17,419 nt of DNA from Bacillota bacterium (GCA_023391835.1 JAEWAE010000080.1:1-17419), one strand, 5' to 3'; counted from the first letter of the stretch, positions 7,060 through 16,087 are shown. Notes: generated by a model not told the origin, from the sequence alone. Numbers and translations: made by a program.

Positions 7060-7109
7060 CAAAGTGCCCCGCAGCGACTCGTGGCCGCTGTGGGGCACTT
7101 TGGCTTTTT
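7060..7109 (+). terminator. intrinsic terminator after the histidine kinase
   Basis: A 17-bp stem with one G-U pair: 7060-7076 pairs with 7086-7102, 9-nt loop, then gcttttta with five T (7105-7109). It starts 12 bp after the kinase stop and abuts the stop of the convergent radical SAM gene. On the minus strand only a short T-run follows. A 14-bp palindrome ctttgcatgcaaag (7051-7064) overlaps its 5' foot. Confidence 0.85.
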
Positions 7110-7110
7110 A

Positions 7111-7713
7111 TCAGTTGATCATTTCCCGCACACGGTATTCGACGCCAACCTGCTGGGCGACCGCGCGGCATTTTTCCACTTCTTCCGATCCAATGCAATC
7201 CACGACGGAAAAAACCACATGGGGCACATAGGCCTTGCAATCCGCCGCATAGGCCAGCAGCGCGTCAAAGGCCTGCTTGCCGAAACGGCTGTGGCAGATT
7301 TTGTCGTATTTGTCGGCGTCGGAGGCGTTGAGGCTGATGGAGACCACGTCGATGAGCCTCTTGAGTTCCGGCGCCGTCCGCCGGCCGAGGATAAGGTCGG
7401 CCTGACCGTTGGTGTTGATGCGGATGGGAATGGACGAAACCGCCCGCACCGCTTTGGCCGCGGCCAGCAGCACATCCAGCCGCTCGGTCGGCTCACCGTA
7501 ACCGCAAAAAACCAGATCGCGGAATTTTTTCAGATCGCGGCCGAGAATATCGGCAATCACCTGCTCCTGGGTGGGCTCGCCGTCCTTGAGCCACAGGCTG
7601 TCGGAATCGCCCACCGTGTCGCCGTTTTGCCGGATGCAGAAATCGCACCGGTTGGAGCAGCGGTTGGTGAGGTTGACATACAGCTGATCGTCGATGGTGT
7701 ATGTAATCGTCAT
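7111..7713 (-). CDS. TatD-linked radical SAM protein
   Basis: A compact 200-residue radical SAM protein. The 4Fe-4S cluster motif is CSNRCDFC (Cys19, Cys23, Cys26; CxxxCxxC), followed by GYGEPTERLD (71-80), matching the SAM-binding GEP region, then IRINTNGQADLI and VVSISLNASDADKYD, which are usual beta-strand motifs of the barrel. It lacks a SPASM-type extension. The family (named in TIGRFAMs as the TatD family-associated radical SAM protein) is found next to tatD in Firmicutes; no substrate is established to my knowledge. I chose ATG 7713 (AAAGGA ten bases upstream) over upstream in-frame ATGs at 7734 and 7845, which lack well-spaced sites or overlap tatD. It is the last gene of metG-tatD-rSAM, 49 bp after tatD. 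Its reaction cannot be inferred. Confidence 0.85.
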   Translation of the reverse strand: MTITYTIDDQLYVNLTNRCSNRCDFCIRQNGDTVGDSDSLWLKDGEPTQEQVIADILGRDLKKFRDLVFCGYGEPTERLDVLLAAAKAVRAVSSIPIRINTNGQADLILGRRTAPELKRLIDVVSISLNASDADKYDKICHSRFGKQAFDALLAYAADCKAYVPHVVFSVVDCIGSEEVEKCRAVAQQVGVEYRVREMIN

Positions 7714-7762
7714 AACGGAACCGTCCTTTCCCATCCTCCGGTGTCGGCCCGGCGGATGCACG

Positions 7763-8523
7763 TCAGATGTGAAACAGCGCCCGTGCGTTTGCAGCCGTCT
7801 GTGCGGCCGTTTCATCCGGCGACAGCCCCAGCAGCTGCGCCACACGCGTGATGGTGTGCACCAGCATGGTGGAATCGCACCGCTGGCCCCGCACCGGCTC
7901 GGGCGCCATATAGGGGCAGTCGGTCTCGACCAGCACGCGGTCGTGGGGCACGACCGCCAGCACGACCGGCGCCTTTTTGTTACTTTTAAAAGTCACCACG
8001 CCGGTGAAGCCCAGATACATCCCGCAGGCGAGAATTTCCCTTGCCATCTCGGCGCTGCCGGAGTAACAGTGCACCACGCCGCGGGGGCGGTATTTCTGAA
8101 TCAGCCGCAGGGTGTCGGCATGAGCATCCCGATCGTGGATAGAGACCGGCAGGTCAAGCTCCCGTGCCAGCGCCAGCTGCCGCTCGAAAAGCGCAAGCTG
8201 CACGTCCCGCGCCACGTCGCAGTGGTAATCCAAGCCGATCTCGCCCACGGCCACGATTTTCGGCCGGCTCCGGATGAGCTCACGGATATGCGCCACATCC
8301 TCCGCCCCGGCCGAAGCCGCTTCCTCCGGATGGATGCCCGCCGCAGCGTAGATGAACGGGTACTTTTCCGCCAGCTCCGCCGCCGCCCGACTGGAAGCGA
8401 GGGTCGTGCCCATGTTGCACAGCCCCGTGACGCCGTGGGCGGGGAAAGAGGCGAGCAGATCATCCCGGTCGGCGTCAAAGGCGGAGTCGTCATAGTGGGC
8501 GTGGGAATCAAATATTTCCATCA

Positions 8524-8524
<1 letters not shown>
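7763..8524 (-). CDS. tatD: TatD family metal-dependent hydrolase (DNase-like)
   Basis: A 253-residue amidohydrolase-superfamily barrel of the TatD/YcfH (YabD) type, proposed as a 3'-5' exonuclease or D-aminoacyl-tRNA/DNA-processing hydrolase; the exact role varies between members. Metal ligands are visible: HAH (His8, His10), GEIGLDYH with Glu95, SIHDRDA with His130, HCYSG with His152, and ETDCPYMAP with Asp202. The start ATG 8524 overlaps the metG TGA by one base (TGATG), pointing to translational coupling; a second ATG follows at once at 8521. AAAGG lies 8 bases upstream inside metG. The metG-tatD order is common in Firmicutes. The radical SAM gene follows 49 bp downstream. Family is certain; physiological substrate is not. 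Confidence 0.93.
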
Positions 8525-10461
<1,937 letters not shown>

Positions 10462-10559
10462 CTCTGACGTCCTCCAACAGTGACAAGTCGGATTCTCACG
10501 CCGTCCATAGGCTCCAAACGGGCAAAACCGGCAGAACGGTCAAGCATCCATATTCTTAT

Positions 10560-10588
10560 ATTATACCAACTGAATCGGGTTAATTCAA
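10560..10588 (-). promoter_or_regulatory. promoter of the metG-tatD-rSAM operon
   Basis: Minus strand: TTGAAT (10588-10583), 17-bp spacer ending in TGG, perfect TATAAT (10565-10560). Predicted start is near 10553, giving a leader of about 92 nt before the metG ATG. Confidence 0.8.
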
Positions 10589-10598
10589 CATAAGCGGC

Positions 10599-10626
10599 TT
10601 TTTTCGGCGGATACGCGCCGAAAAAA
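10599..10626. repeat. 11-bp perfect inverted repeat of T6-stem-A6 form
   Basis: ttttttcggcg (10599-10609) pairs with cgccgaaaaaa (10616-10626) around a 6-nt loop. T's precede and A's follow the GC core on both strands, so it is not itself a standard terminator. On the minus strand it lies just beyond the terminator of the 3D protein gene and just upstream of the metG promoter. Confidence 0.6.
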
Positions 10627-10629
10627 GCG

Positions 10630-10665
10630 GAAAAAGGGCTTCCGGCCTTATAAGTCGGAAGCCCT
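10630..10665 (-). terminator. intrinsic terminator of the G5/3D protein gene
   Basis: A 10-bp stem, agggcttccg (10635-10644) with cggaagccct (10656-10665), followed on the minus strand by a run of T's (10635-10631). It begins 13 bp beyond the stop codon of the 3D-domain gene. Confidence 0.85.
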
Positions 10666-10678
10666 CGATGCATGCCCG

Positions 10679-11806
10679 TCAGTCGAGCACATAAACCTTG
10701 ACGTGTTTTCTGCCGAAATTGCTGGCCTGCTGCGCGGTGTCGAAGAAAAGATCCACACCCACACCGCTGCCGTTGTGGGAAAAACCGCCTGTGTCGGCGG
10801 CCACCGCGTAGCCGTATACGAAAGAGCCGTCGGTGCTTTGAATATACAACCGGCTGCCCAGCGGAATCACATTCGGGTCGACGGCCACGCACCCGACGGC
10901 CGCTTTGCGCCCGGTGGCCGTCGCGGTGCCGTCGGCGGGGGAATACCCGGTGGCGACGGTGGTGATGACCTGAGAATAGTTCGTGGGAGAGCCGCTCTTT
11001 TTTGAGCCCGTGCTCCCCGCGGATTTCGCGGTGGAAGACTTGGCCTGACTGGCCGGAGGATCGACTGCGGTGCCCACCAGCATGACGCCGTTGACCGGCT
11101 GCACGGTGACCGCCTGATTGACTACTTCCTCGCTTTTCAGCTCATCGTCGACATATCGCTGTCTCACGGTGGTGGCGACCTCACCGTCGCTTCCCTGGGA
11201 GGCCAGTTGCTGCGTGCCCTTTTTGAGGTTCGCAGTGGTCTGGGTATCGATCTGATGGCTGATCGGCTGAGTTTTTACGACCGTCTTGTAAGTCACACGC
11301 TGCACGACAACATTCATGTCGGAGCTGACATTTTGTGTGAGGGGGTAATTGACCAGATCATCCGGGCCGACTGAAACGTTGGCCTTGGAAAGAGCATCGG
11401 CTACTGTGCCTTTGGCAATCATAATTGTCTGACCGGTGGCCTTACCGACAGTGACCATGACCGGGAAAGCCATGTGCAGATCGATGAGCGCCTTGTTGTG
11501 AGAATACGGCGTAAAGTCGTACCGGTCGTCTGCCGCAAGCTGAATGCCATGCTGTTTGAGGATGGAAATCGGATTGGCCCGGAACGTGTAAAAATACCGC
11601 GACCCTTCCGCGTCTCTCACCTGGACGGTTTTCAGGTTAGCCGCCGTTGCGGTCACCACCAGCAGGGAAAAGCCCAGTGCCAGCGGCAGCGCAAACGCGC
11701 GGGACGAGAGAAACGACAGCAGCCTTCGTCGCATTCCGCGATTCGACTGTGCCACGCGGCTTAGGGGGGGCCGACACGCCGGCTTCCACATAAGCCCAAT
11801 ATTCAC
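10679..11806 (-). CDS. DUF348/G5/3D-domain cell-wall protein (YabE/YocH-like)
   Basis: A secreted or membrane-anchored wall protein, 375 residues from the GTG start. A basic N-terminus (MRRRLLSFLSSR) precedes a hydrophobic segment at about 38-56. Two DUF348 ubiquitin-like modules follow (about 57-97 and 117-165), then a G5 domain (about 172-248), a Ser/Lys/Ala-rich linker (250-280), and a C-terminal 3D domain (283-375) with its aspartates in VDPNVIPLGS (Asp310), AADTGG (Asp338) and VDLFFDT (Asp352). The 3D domain is shared with MltA and Rpf/Sps-type muralytic enzymes, so peptidoglycan cleavage or remodelling is likely. GTG 11806 has AGGAG nine bases upstream; TTG 11833 and ATG 11791 are alternatives with worse spacing. 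Monocistronic, with its own promoter and terminator. Architecture is clear; exact bond specificity is not. Confidence 0.88.
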   Translation of the reverse strand: MNIGLMWKPACRPPLSRVAQSNRGMRRRLLSFLSSRAFALPLALGFSLLVVTATAANLKTVQVRDAEGSRYFYTFRANPISILKQHGIQLAADDRYDFTPYSHNKALIDLHMAFPVMVTVGKATGQTIMIAKGTVADALSKANVSVGPDDLVNYPLTQNVSSDMNVVVQRVTYKTVVKTQPISHQIDTQTTANLKKGTQQLASQGSDGEVATTVRQRYVDDELKSEEVVNQAVTVQPVNGVMLVGTAVDPPASQAKSSTAKSAGSTGSKKSGSPTNYSQVITTVATGYSPADGTATATGRKAAVGCVAVDPNVIPLGSRLYIQSTDGSFVYGYAVAADTGGFSHNGSGVGVDLFFDTAQQASNFGRKHVKVYVLD

Positions 11807-11902
11807 GATTACATTGCTCCTTTTCCGTAACAAAAGTATGACGGCATACGGAAAAACACGCCTGACCCCTTTATCTATCTATCTGTTTTAGGGGTTTTGC
11901 CT

Positions 11903-11932
11903 ATTATATTGCATCTGTGGGGGGAATGTCAA
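11903..11932 (-). promoter_or_regulatory. promoter of the G5/3D protein gene
   Basis: Minus strand: perfect TTGACA (11932-11927), 18-bp spacer, perfect TATAAT (11908-11903). Predicted start is near 11896. The leader of about 90 nt contains a 6-bp stem acccct/aggggt (11865-11870 with 11890-11895) enclosing three TATC repeats. Confidence 0.8.
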
Positions 11933-12008
11933 GGCGAATTATGGGAGTCAACCCATGAAAGTTTAAAAAAAGTGAACGAAAAAATAACGAAATAGTTACA
12001 GAGAATGC

Positions 12009-12044
12009 CGAAAAAAATTGCAATACCGGATGGTATTGCAATTT
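12009..12044 (-). terminator. terminator of the rplM-rpsI operon
   Basis: Perfect 12-bp stem, aattgcaatacc (12016-12027) with ggtattgcaatt (12032-12043), 4-nt loop, then on the minus strand a run of seven T (12017-12011, partly in the stem). It lies 18 bp beyond the rpsI stop. Confidence 0.88.
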
Positions 12045-12061
12045 GGAAAAGCCCGAAAAAT

Positions 12062-12460
12062 TTATCTTTTGGAAAACTGCGGCGCACGACGGGCGGCCTT
12101 GAGTCCGTATTTCTTTCTTTCTTTCATACGGGGGTCGCGGGTCAGCAGGCCGGCCTTCTTGAGGATAGGGCGCATTTCGTCGCCCGCCTGAAGCAGCGCG
12201 CGGGAAAGACCGTGGCGCACCGCGCCCGCCTGGCCGGAAATTCCGCCGCCCACCACGGTGGCGACGATATCATAACGGCCCAGGGTGTTGGTCAGCACCA
12301 GCGGCTGACGCACGATGAGCTTGAGGGTGTCGAGACCGAAGTAATCGTCGATGTCACGGCCGTTGATGGAAATGGCGCCAGAGCCCGGATAGAGACGCAC
12401 GCGGGCGATGGATTTCTTACGCCGGCCGGTGCCGTAAAGATAAGGTCTGTCGTTATACAT
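12062..12460 (-). CDS. rpsI: 30S ribosomal protein S9
   Basis: Small-subunit head protein whose C-terminal tail reaches the P-site tRNA. The 132-residue protein has the family start YGTGRRKKSIARVRLYPGSG, the VVGGGISGQAGAVRHGLSRAL block and the conserved end KYGLKAARRAPQFSKR. ATG 12460 has AAAGGGG nine bases upstream. It follows rplM by 19 bp in the standard L13-S9 operon and is followed by a perfect intrinsic terminator. The short N-terminus before YGTG is normal for Firmicutes. Confidence 0.98.
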   Translation of the reverse strand: MYNDRPYLYGTGRRKKSIARVRLYPGSGAISINGRDIDDYFGLDTLKLIVRQPLVLTNTLGRYDIVATVVGGGISGQAGAVRHGLSRALLQAGDEMRPILKKAGLLTRDPRMKERKKYGLKAARRAPQFSKR

Positions 12461-12479
12461 AAATTACTGCCCCTTTCTC

Positions 12480-12908
12480 TCAAAGCGCCCAGTTTTCGGG
12501 CTTCTGCGCGGCATGGTCATGCGTGGCACCCTGATAGATGCGCAGACGGCCCAGAGCGGCGCGGCCGAGCACATTCGCGGGCAGCATGCCCTTGACGGCC
12601 AGCTCGATGGCGGTTTCGGGATGCTTTTCCATCAGAAGCGAATAGGGAACCTGCTTGAGATGGCCGATGTAACCGGTGTGGCGGCGGTAAATTTTCTGCA
12701 TGAGCTTATTGCCGGTGAAAACAGCCTTTTCGGCATTGACGATGATGACATGATCGCCGCAATCCACATGGGGTGCGAAATCCGTCTTGTACTTGCCGCG
12801 CAGGATCGTGGCGGCGACGGCGGCCAGACGGCCGACCGGCTTGTCGGCAGCATCCAGCACGTACCATTTGCGGGTGATGCTTTCCGCTTTTGGCATAAAC
12901 GTTGACAT
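12480..12908 (-). CDS. rplM: 50S ribosomal protein L13
   Basis: Early-assembly large-subunit protein. The 142 residues include WYVLDAADKPVGRLA (15-29), ILRGKYKTDFAPHVDCGDHVIIVNA (35-59), and the L13 signature VKGMLPANVLGRAALGRLRIY (105-125). ATG 12908 is chosen because GGAGGA lies six bases upstream; an in-frame ATG at 12941 would put eleven extra residues over that ribosome binding site. It is the first gene of rplM-rpsI. A leader of about 146 nt with a terminator-like hairpin separates it from a strong promoter at 13061-13089. Confidence 0.98.
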   Translation of the reverse strand: MSTFMPKAESITRKWYVLDAADKPVGRLAAVAATILRGKYKTDFAPHVDCGDHVIIVNAEKAVFTGNKLMQKIYRRHTGYIGHLKQVPYSLLMEKHPETAIELAVKGMLPANVLGRAALGRLRIYQGATHDHAAQKPENWAL

Positions 12909-12995
12909 ACATTTTCCTCCCAGATATTCCCGATTTATCATTCAGGCGACCGGCTCCGCAAGCGTCGGCGGCCGGCCGGATGGCGCAGGCACCGT

Positions 12996-13028
12996 AAAAA
13001 AGGCGGCGAAATCGGATCACCGCCCGAT
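12996..13028 (-). promoter_or_regulatory. candidate attenuator in the rplM leader (L13-leader-like)
   Basis: On the minus strand the leader holds a hairpin, ggcgg (13024-13020) with ccgcc (13006-13002), followed directly by six T (13001-12996): a terminator inside the 5' UTR, about 90 nt before the rplM ATG. A competing stem, atcgg (13028-13024) with ccgat (13015-13011), overlaps and crosses it, so the two could alternate. L13 leaders with autoregulation are known in Firmicutes; whether this is that family I cannot confirm. Confidence 0.5.
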
Positions 13029-13060
13029 CGCTGCCGGTGGAGCCCGGCTTTGCACCGTCC

Positions 13061-13089
13061 ATTATACCGAATGGCCGAAAAGAAGTCAA
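13061..13089 (-). promoter_or_regulatory. promoter of the rplM-rpsI operon
   Basis: Minus strand: TTGACT (13089-13084), 17-bp spacer, perfect TATAAT (13066-13061). Predicted start is near 13054. Confidence 0.82.
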
Positions 13090-13368
13090 TAGTCCGGTGA
13101 CGGAAAATTAGAAATATAGCGACGTAGCTTTAAATTTCATGCGTTTTCGCCGCATATCGGCCTGTGGCTTGTTCATCATATTCATTATCGGGCGGTTTTT
13201 TGAGACCGACGGGAGTGTGGTACCGAAGCACCGGCGCGTAAAAGCGCTTACAGTCGCTAGCTGACCGTGGCGGCGGGTACGGAAAATCCAGCCGGTAAAA
13301 TGCTTGCGTTTCATATATAAATTTGAAATATTTTGTGCAAAAATTGCAATCTCCCGCCAGAATAACCA
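13090..13368. other. non-coding stretch between divergent rplM and the LacI-family gene
   Basis: About 280 bp upstream of both the rplM promoter and the LacI-gene promoter. The only recognisable element is an operator-like palindrome at 13239-13252. It is partly AT-rich (around 13100-13140 and 13310-13350). A minus-strand open frame (13401-13108) has no ribosome binding site or family resemblance and starts inside the LacI promoter, so I do not call a gene. Confidence 0.5.
13239..13252. promoter_or_regulatory. second LacI/CcpA-type operator candidate
   Basis: TAAAAGCGCTTACA differs at one position from the cre/LacI pattern TGWAANCGNTNWCA and shares the core of the site at 13404-13417. Centre-to-centre distance is 165 bp, upstream of the regulator's promoter. 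Confidence 0.5.
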
Positions 13369-13397
13369 TTGACAACCGGTCCGTTGTCGTCTATAAT
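13369..13397 (+). promoter_or_regulatory. consensus promoter of the LacI-uxaB-uxaA locus
   Basis: Perfect TTGACA (13369-13374), 17-bp spacer, perfect TATAAT (13392-13397). Predicted start is near 13404, exactly at the edge of the operator. Such a strong promoter would need repression when inducer is absent. Confidence 0.9.
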
Positions 13398-13403
13398 CCA
13401 TAT

Positions 13404-13417
13404 TGTAAGCGTTTACA
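13404..13417. promoter_or_regulatory. LacI/CcpA-type operator at the transcription start
   Basis: TGTAAGCGTTTACA fits TGWAANCGNTNWCA at every defined position and is a near-perfect inverted repeat around the central CG. It covers +1 to +14 of the predicted transcript, a classic repression site. It could be bound by the product of the adjacent gene, by CcpA, or by both. Confidence 0.8.
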
Positions 13418-13455
13418 TATCACCCGGACCCCGGCGAAAGGAGGAAGCGGCCGGC

Positions 13456-14430
13456 ATGAATATCTATGATATCGCCGGCGAGGCCGGTGTGTCGATCGCC
13501 ACGGTTTCGCGGGTTATCAACGGCAAGCGGGCCGTCAGCGCCGCCACCCGGCAGAAAGTGGAGGAGGTGTTGACCCGCCATCACTACGTGCCCGACCAGA
13601 TCGCACGGGGGCTTGTGACGAAATCCACCCGCACGATCGCCGTCATGACCATCGACATCCGCGACATCTATTATGCCAACGTGGCGTATACCATCGAGCA
13701 GGAACTGAGCCACCGTTCCTACAGCGCCATTCTGTGCAACACGGGCAACGATATCCAGAGCAAGATGGAATATATCCGCAACGTGCTGCGGCAGAAGGTG
13801 GAGGCCATCGTTTTCGTCGGCTCGGTTTTCCGCGACGGAGTGATGGACGAGGCCATCCGCAACGTGGCCGCCCGCATCCCGGTAGTCATGGTCAACGGCT
13901 TTGTGGAAGCCGACAACATCTATTCGGTCATATGCGACGACCGGCTGGGAGTCGTGCGGGCGGTGGAGTATCTGGCCCAAAAAGGGCGCCGGCGCATTGC
14001 CTATCTCAAAAGCGCCGATACCTTCAGCGCCCGTTCCAAGGCGCATGGCTTCTGCCAGGCCGTGAAATCCCCTCGGGAGCGGATGATCGAGGTGGAACGC
14101 AGTATCCGGGGCGGCTATACAGGAGCCGGAAAGTTCCTGCAGTGGGACGCGCTCCCGGACGCGGTGATATGCGACGACGACATCACGGCGGTGGGCGTGC
14201 TCAAGTGTCTGTCAGCCCGCGGTGTCGCCGTGCCGGGGGATATATCGGTGGTGGGCTTTAACAACAGCCTTCTGGCCGAATGCTGCACGCCGTCGCTGAC
14301 TTCGGTGGACAGTCTGATGGTCGAGATGGGCCGCACGGCGGTGGCGACGCTGCTGGAAGTGCTCGCCGGCAAAAAGCCCCAGCCGCGCATCACGTTCGCC
14401 CCCGACATCCGCCTGCGCGAGAGCAGCTGA
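13456..14430 (+). CDS. LacI-family transcriptional regulator, ExuR-like
   Basis: A 324-residue repressor. The N-terminal helix-turn-helix reads MNIYDIAGEAGVSIATVSRVINGKRAVS (1-28), with the LacI hinge region and the family pattern YVPDQIARGLVTKST (44-58). The effector-binding periplasmic-binding-like domain follows (about 60-324), with VICDDDITAVGVLKCLSARGVAVPGDISVVGFNN (237-270) being typical. ATG 13456 has AAAGGAGG eleven bases upstream; the frame is open back to 13369, inside the promoter. It is followed by uxaB and uxaA, the same order as exuR-uxaB-uxaA in Bacillus subtilis, so control of galacturonate catabolism is likely. Operators at 13404 and 13239 suggest autoregulation. Ligand identity (galacturonate, tagaturonate or similar) is inferred from neighbours only. 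Confidence 0.9.
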   Translation: MNIYDIAGEAGVSIATVSRVINGKRAVSAATRQKVEEVLTRHHYVPDQIARGLVTKSTRTIAVMTIDIRDIYYANVAYTIEQELSHRSYSAILCNTGNDIQSKMEYIRNVLRQKVEAIVFVGSVFRDGVMDEAIRNVAARIPVVMVNGFVEADNIYSVICDDRLGVVRAVEYLAQKGRRRIAYLKSADTFSARSKAHGFCQAVKSPRERMIEVERSIRGGYTGAGKFLQWDALPDAVICDDDITAVGVLKCLSARGVAVPGDISVVGFNNSLLAECCTPSLTSVDSLMVEMGRTAVATLLEVLAGKKPQPRITFAPDIRLRESS

Positions 14431-14503
14431 GGGGCGCCGCTTTTCACTTTTTGCGGTTTGTACCTATTAATATTGAAGAGTCCGTCGTAATTCAACCCAT
14501 TTG

Positions 14504-14512
14504 TGGTATAAT
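14504..14512 (+). promoter_or_regulatory. TGG-TATAAT (extended -10) just before uxaB, doubtful
   Basis: A perfect extended -10 (TGGTATAAT) with no convincing -35. A start near 14519 would remove the ribosome binding site AGGAGGA (14514-14520), so a productive uxaB promoter here is unlikely unless initiation is atypical. No strong terminator is seen between the regulator and uxaB, so read-through from 13369 is the simpler source of uxaB mRNA. Confidence 0.25.
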
Positions 14513-14528
14513 CAGGAGGAAATGCAGC

Positions 14529-16049
14529 ATGCAACAGCTTAATGCCCGGCTTGCCCGGACGAACCCGGAACTCGTGAAAGACATCGCGCCGGTGGATGTC
14601 AGCAAACTGCCGGAAAAAGTCCTGCAGTTTGGCGAAGGCAATTTTCTGCGGGGGTTTGTGGACTGGATGATCGACCGGATGAACCGGCAGGGCCTTTTCA
14701 ACGGCCGTGTCGTGGTGGCCCAGCCGATTGCCCGTGGGATGGGTGGGATGCTCAACGAGCAGGACGGTCTTTACACCCTGCTGCTTCACGGCATCCAGGA
14801 CGGTAAGGCCGTGGAGGAAAAGAGCGTCAATTCCTGCATCAGCCGCTGCCTCAATCTGTATGAGAACTATGACGCGTATATCCAACTCGCATCCAACCCC
14901 GACCTGCGGTTTGTGATTTCCAACACCACCGAGGCTGGCATTGCCTACAATCCGGACGACCGGTATGACGACTGCCCGCCGTCTTCCTATCCCGGCAAGC
15001 TGACGGTTTTCCTGCACAAGCGGTATGAAGCCTTCAAGGGCGACCCGAAAAAGGGCCTGATCGTCATCCCCTGCGAGCTGATCGAGGCAAACGGCAAGAC
15101 TCTGCGCAAAATCGTGCTGCGTCTGGCGAAGGAATGGAAGCTGGGCGACGGCTTCACCGGATGGCTGGAAAATTCCTGCACCTTCATGAGCACGCTGGTC
15201 GACCGTATCGTCACCGGCTACCCGCGGGACGACGCCGCCAAATATGCCGCACAGCTGGGCTATGAGGATAAGCTGCTCGACACGGCGGAAATTTTCCACC
15301 TTTGGGTCATCGAGGGCGACAAGAGCGTGGCCAAGGAATTCCCCGCCACCGAAGCCGGCCTTCATGTGATCTGGACCGACGACATGACCCCCTACCGCAC
15401 GCGGAAGGTGCGTATCCTCAACGGCGCTCACACCATGTCGGTGCTGGCAGCCTATCAGATGGGCTTCGACACCGTGCGCGAGTGCGTGGAAGACAAGGTC
15501 GTGGGCACCTTTATGCGCAAGGCCATCTTCGAGGATATTATCCCGGTGCTCGACTTGCCCAAAGAGGAATTGGACAGCTTCGCCAACGCGGTGCTCGACC
15601 GCTTCGACAACCCGTATATCCGGCACATGCTCATGAGCATTGCGCTCAACTCCACCTCCAAATTCAAGGTGCGGGTGCTGCCCACCATCCTCGACAACAT
15701 CCATCAACATCACCGGATTCCGGAAAAGCTGGCGTTTTCGTTTGCCTCCTACATCACGTTTTACCGCGGCACCGAGCTGCGCGGCGGCAAGCTGGTGGGC
15801 AGCCGGAAAAAGGACGGCGAGTATCTGATCGCCGACGATGCCTACGCGCTGGAAAAGTTCGCCTCCCTGTGGAAGGCTTACGACGGCACCAAGGAGGGCG
15901 CGGGCAAGCTCGTCGCCTCGCTTTTCGCCGATCAGAAGCTCTGGGGCGAGGATCTCAACGCCTACGAGGGGCTTTGCGACAAGGTGGCGGGTTATGTCTA
16001 CCGCAACCTGACCGAGGGTGTCGACGCGGTCATGCGCTCGGTGCTGTAA
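14529..16049 (+). CDS. uxaB: tagaturonate reductase (altronate oxidoreductase)
   Basis: NADH-dependent reduction of D-tagaturonate to D-altronate in galacturonate breakdown. The 506-residue protein belongs to the mannitol dehydrogenase (polyol-specific long-chain) family. The Rossmann entry VLQFGEGNFLRGFVDWMID (31-49) is the UxaB-type signature, and the catalytic set K-x4-N-x2-H appears as Lys293, Asn298, His301 in TRKVRILNGAHTMS, the same spacing as in Pseudomonas mannitol dehydrogenase. The C-terminal helical domain includes NPYIRHMLMSIALNSTSKFKVRVLPTI. ATG 14529 has AGGAGGA eight bases upstream; a nearer ATG at 14522 is out of frame. It follows the LacI-family gene by 98 bp and precedes uxaA by 38 bp. 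A UxuB/fructuronate reductase role is less likely given the UxaA neighbour. Confidence 0.93.
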   Translation: MQQLNARLARTNPELVKDIAPVDVSKLPEKVLQFGEGNFLRGFVDWMIDRMNRQGLFNGRVVVAQPIARGMGGMLNEQDGLYTLLLHGIQDGKAVEEKSVNSCISRCLNLYENYDAYIQLASNPDLRFVISNTTEAGIAYNPDDRYDDCPPSSYPGKLTVFLHKRYEAFKGDPKKGLIVIPCELIEANGKTLRKIVLRLAKEWKLGDGFTGWLENSCTFMSTLVDRIVTGYPRDDAAKYAAQLGYEDKLLDTAEIFHLWVIEGDKSVAKEFPATEAGLHVIWTDDMTPYRTRKVRILNGAHTMSVLAAYQMGFDTVRECVEDKVVGTFMRKAIFEDIIPVLDLPKEELDSFANAVLDRFDNPYIRHMLMSIALNSTSKFKVRVLPTILDNIHQHHRIPEKLAFSFASYITFYRGTELRGGKLVGSRKKDGEYLIADDAYALEKFASLWKAYDGTKEGAGKLVASLFADQKLWGEDLNAYEGLCDKVAGYVYRNLTEGVDAVMRSVL

Positions 16050-16053
16050 GACG

Positions 16054-16070
16054 GGGACGGGTTCCGTCCC
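16054..16070 (+). other. intercistronic hairpin between uxaB and uxaA
   Basis: gggacgg (16054-16060) pairs with ccgtccc (16064-16070) with a 3-nt loop and no T-run. It lies 4 bp after the uxaB stop and just before the uxaA ribosome binding site GGGAGAG (16074-16080), so it may affect mRNA stability or uxaA translation rather than terminate. Confidence 0.45.
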
Positions 16071-16087
16071 AACGGGAGAGATCGCTT

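Noticed and set aside
10462..10553. Possible T-box leader for metG
   Set aside because: The leader is only about 92 nt and lacks the T-box sequence and a terminator/antiterminator pair.
13108..13401. Minus-strand open frame of 97 codons between rplM and the LacI-family gene
   Set aside because: Starts inside the LacI-gene promoter, has no ribosome binding site or recognisable motif, and crosses the operator candidate.
14115..15713. Minus-strand open frame of 532 codons opposite the end of the regulator gene and uxaB
   Set aside because: Fully overlaps two well-supported genes on the other strand, has no family resemblance and a His/Val-rich shadow composition.
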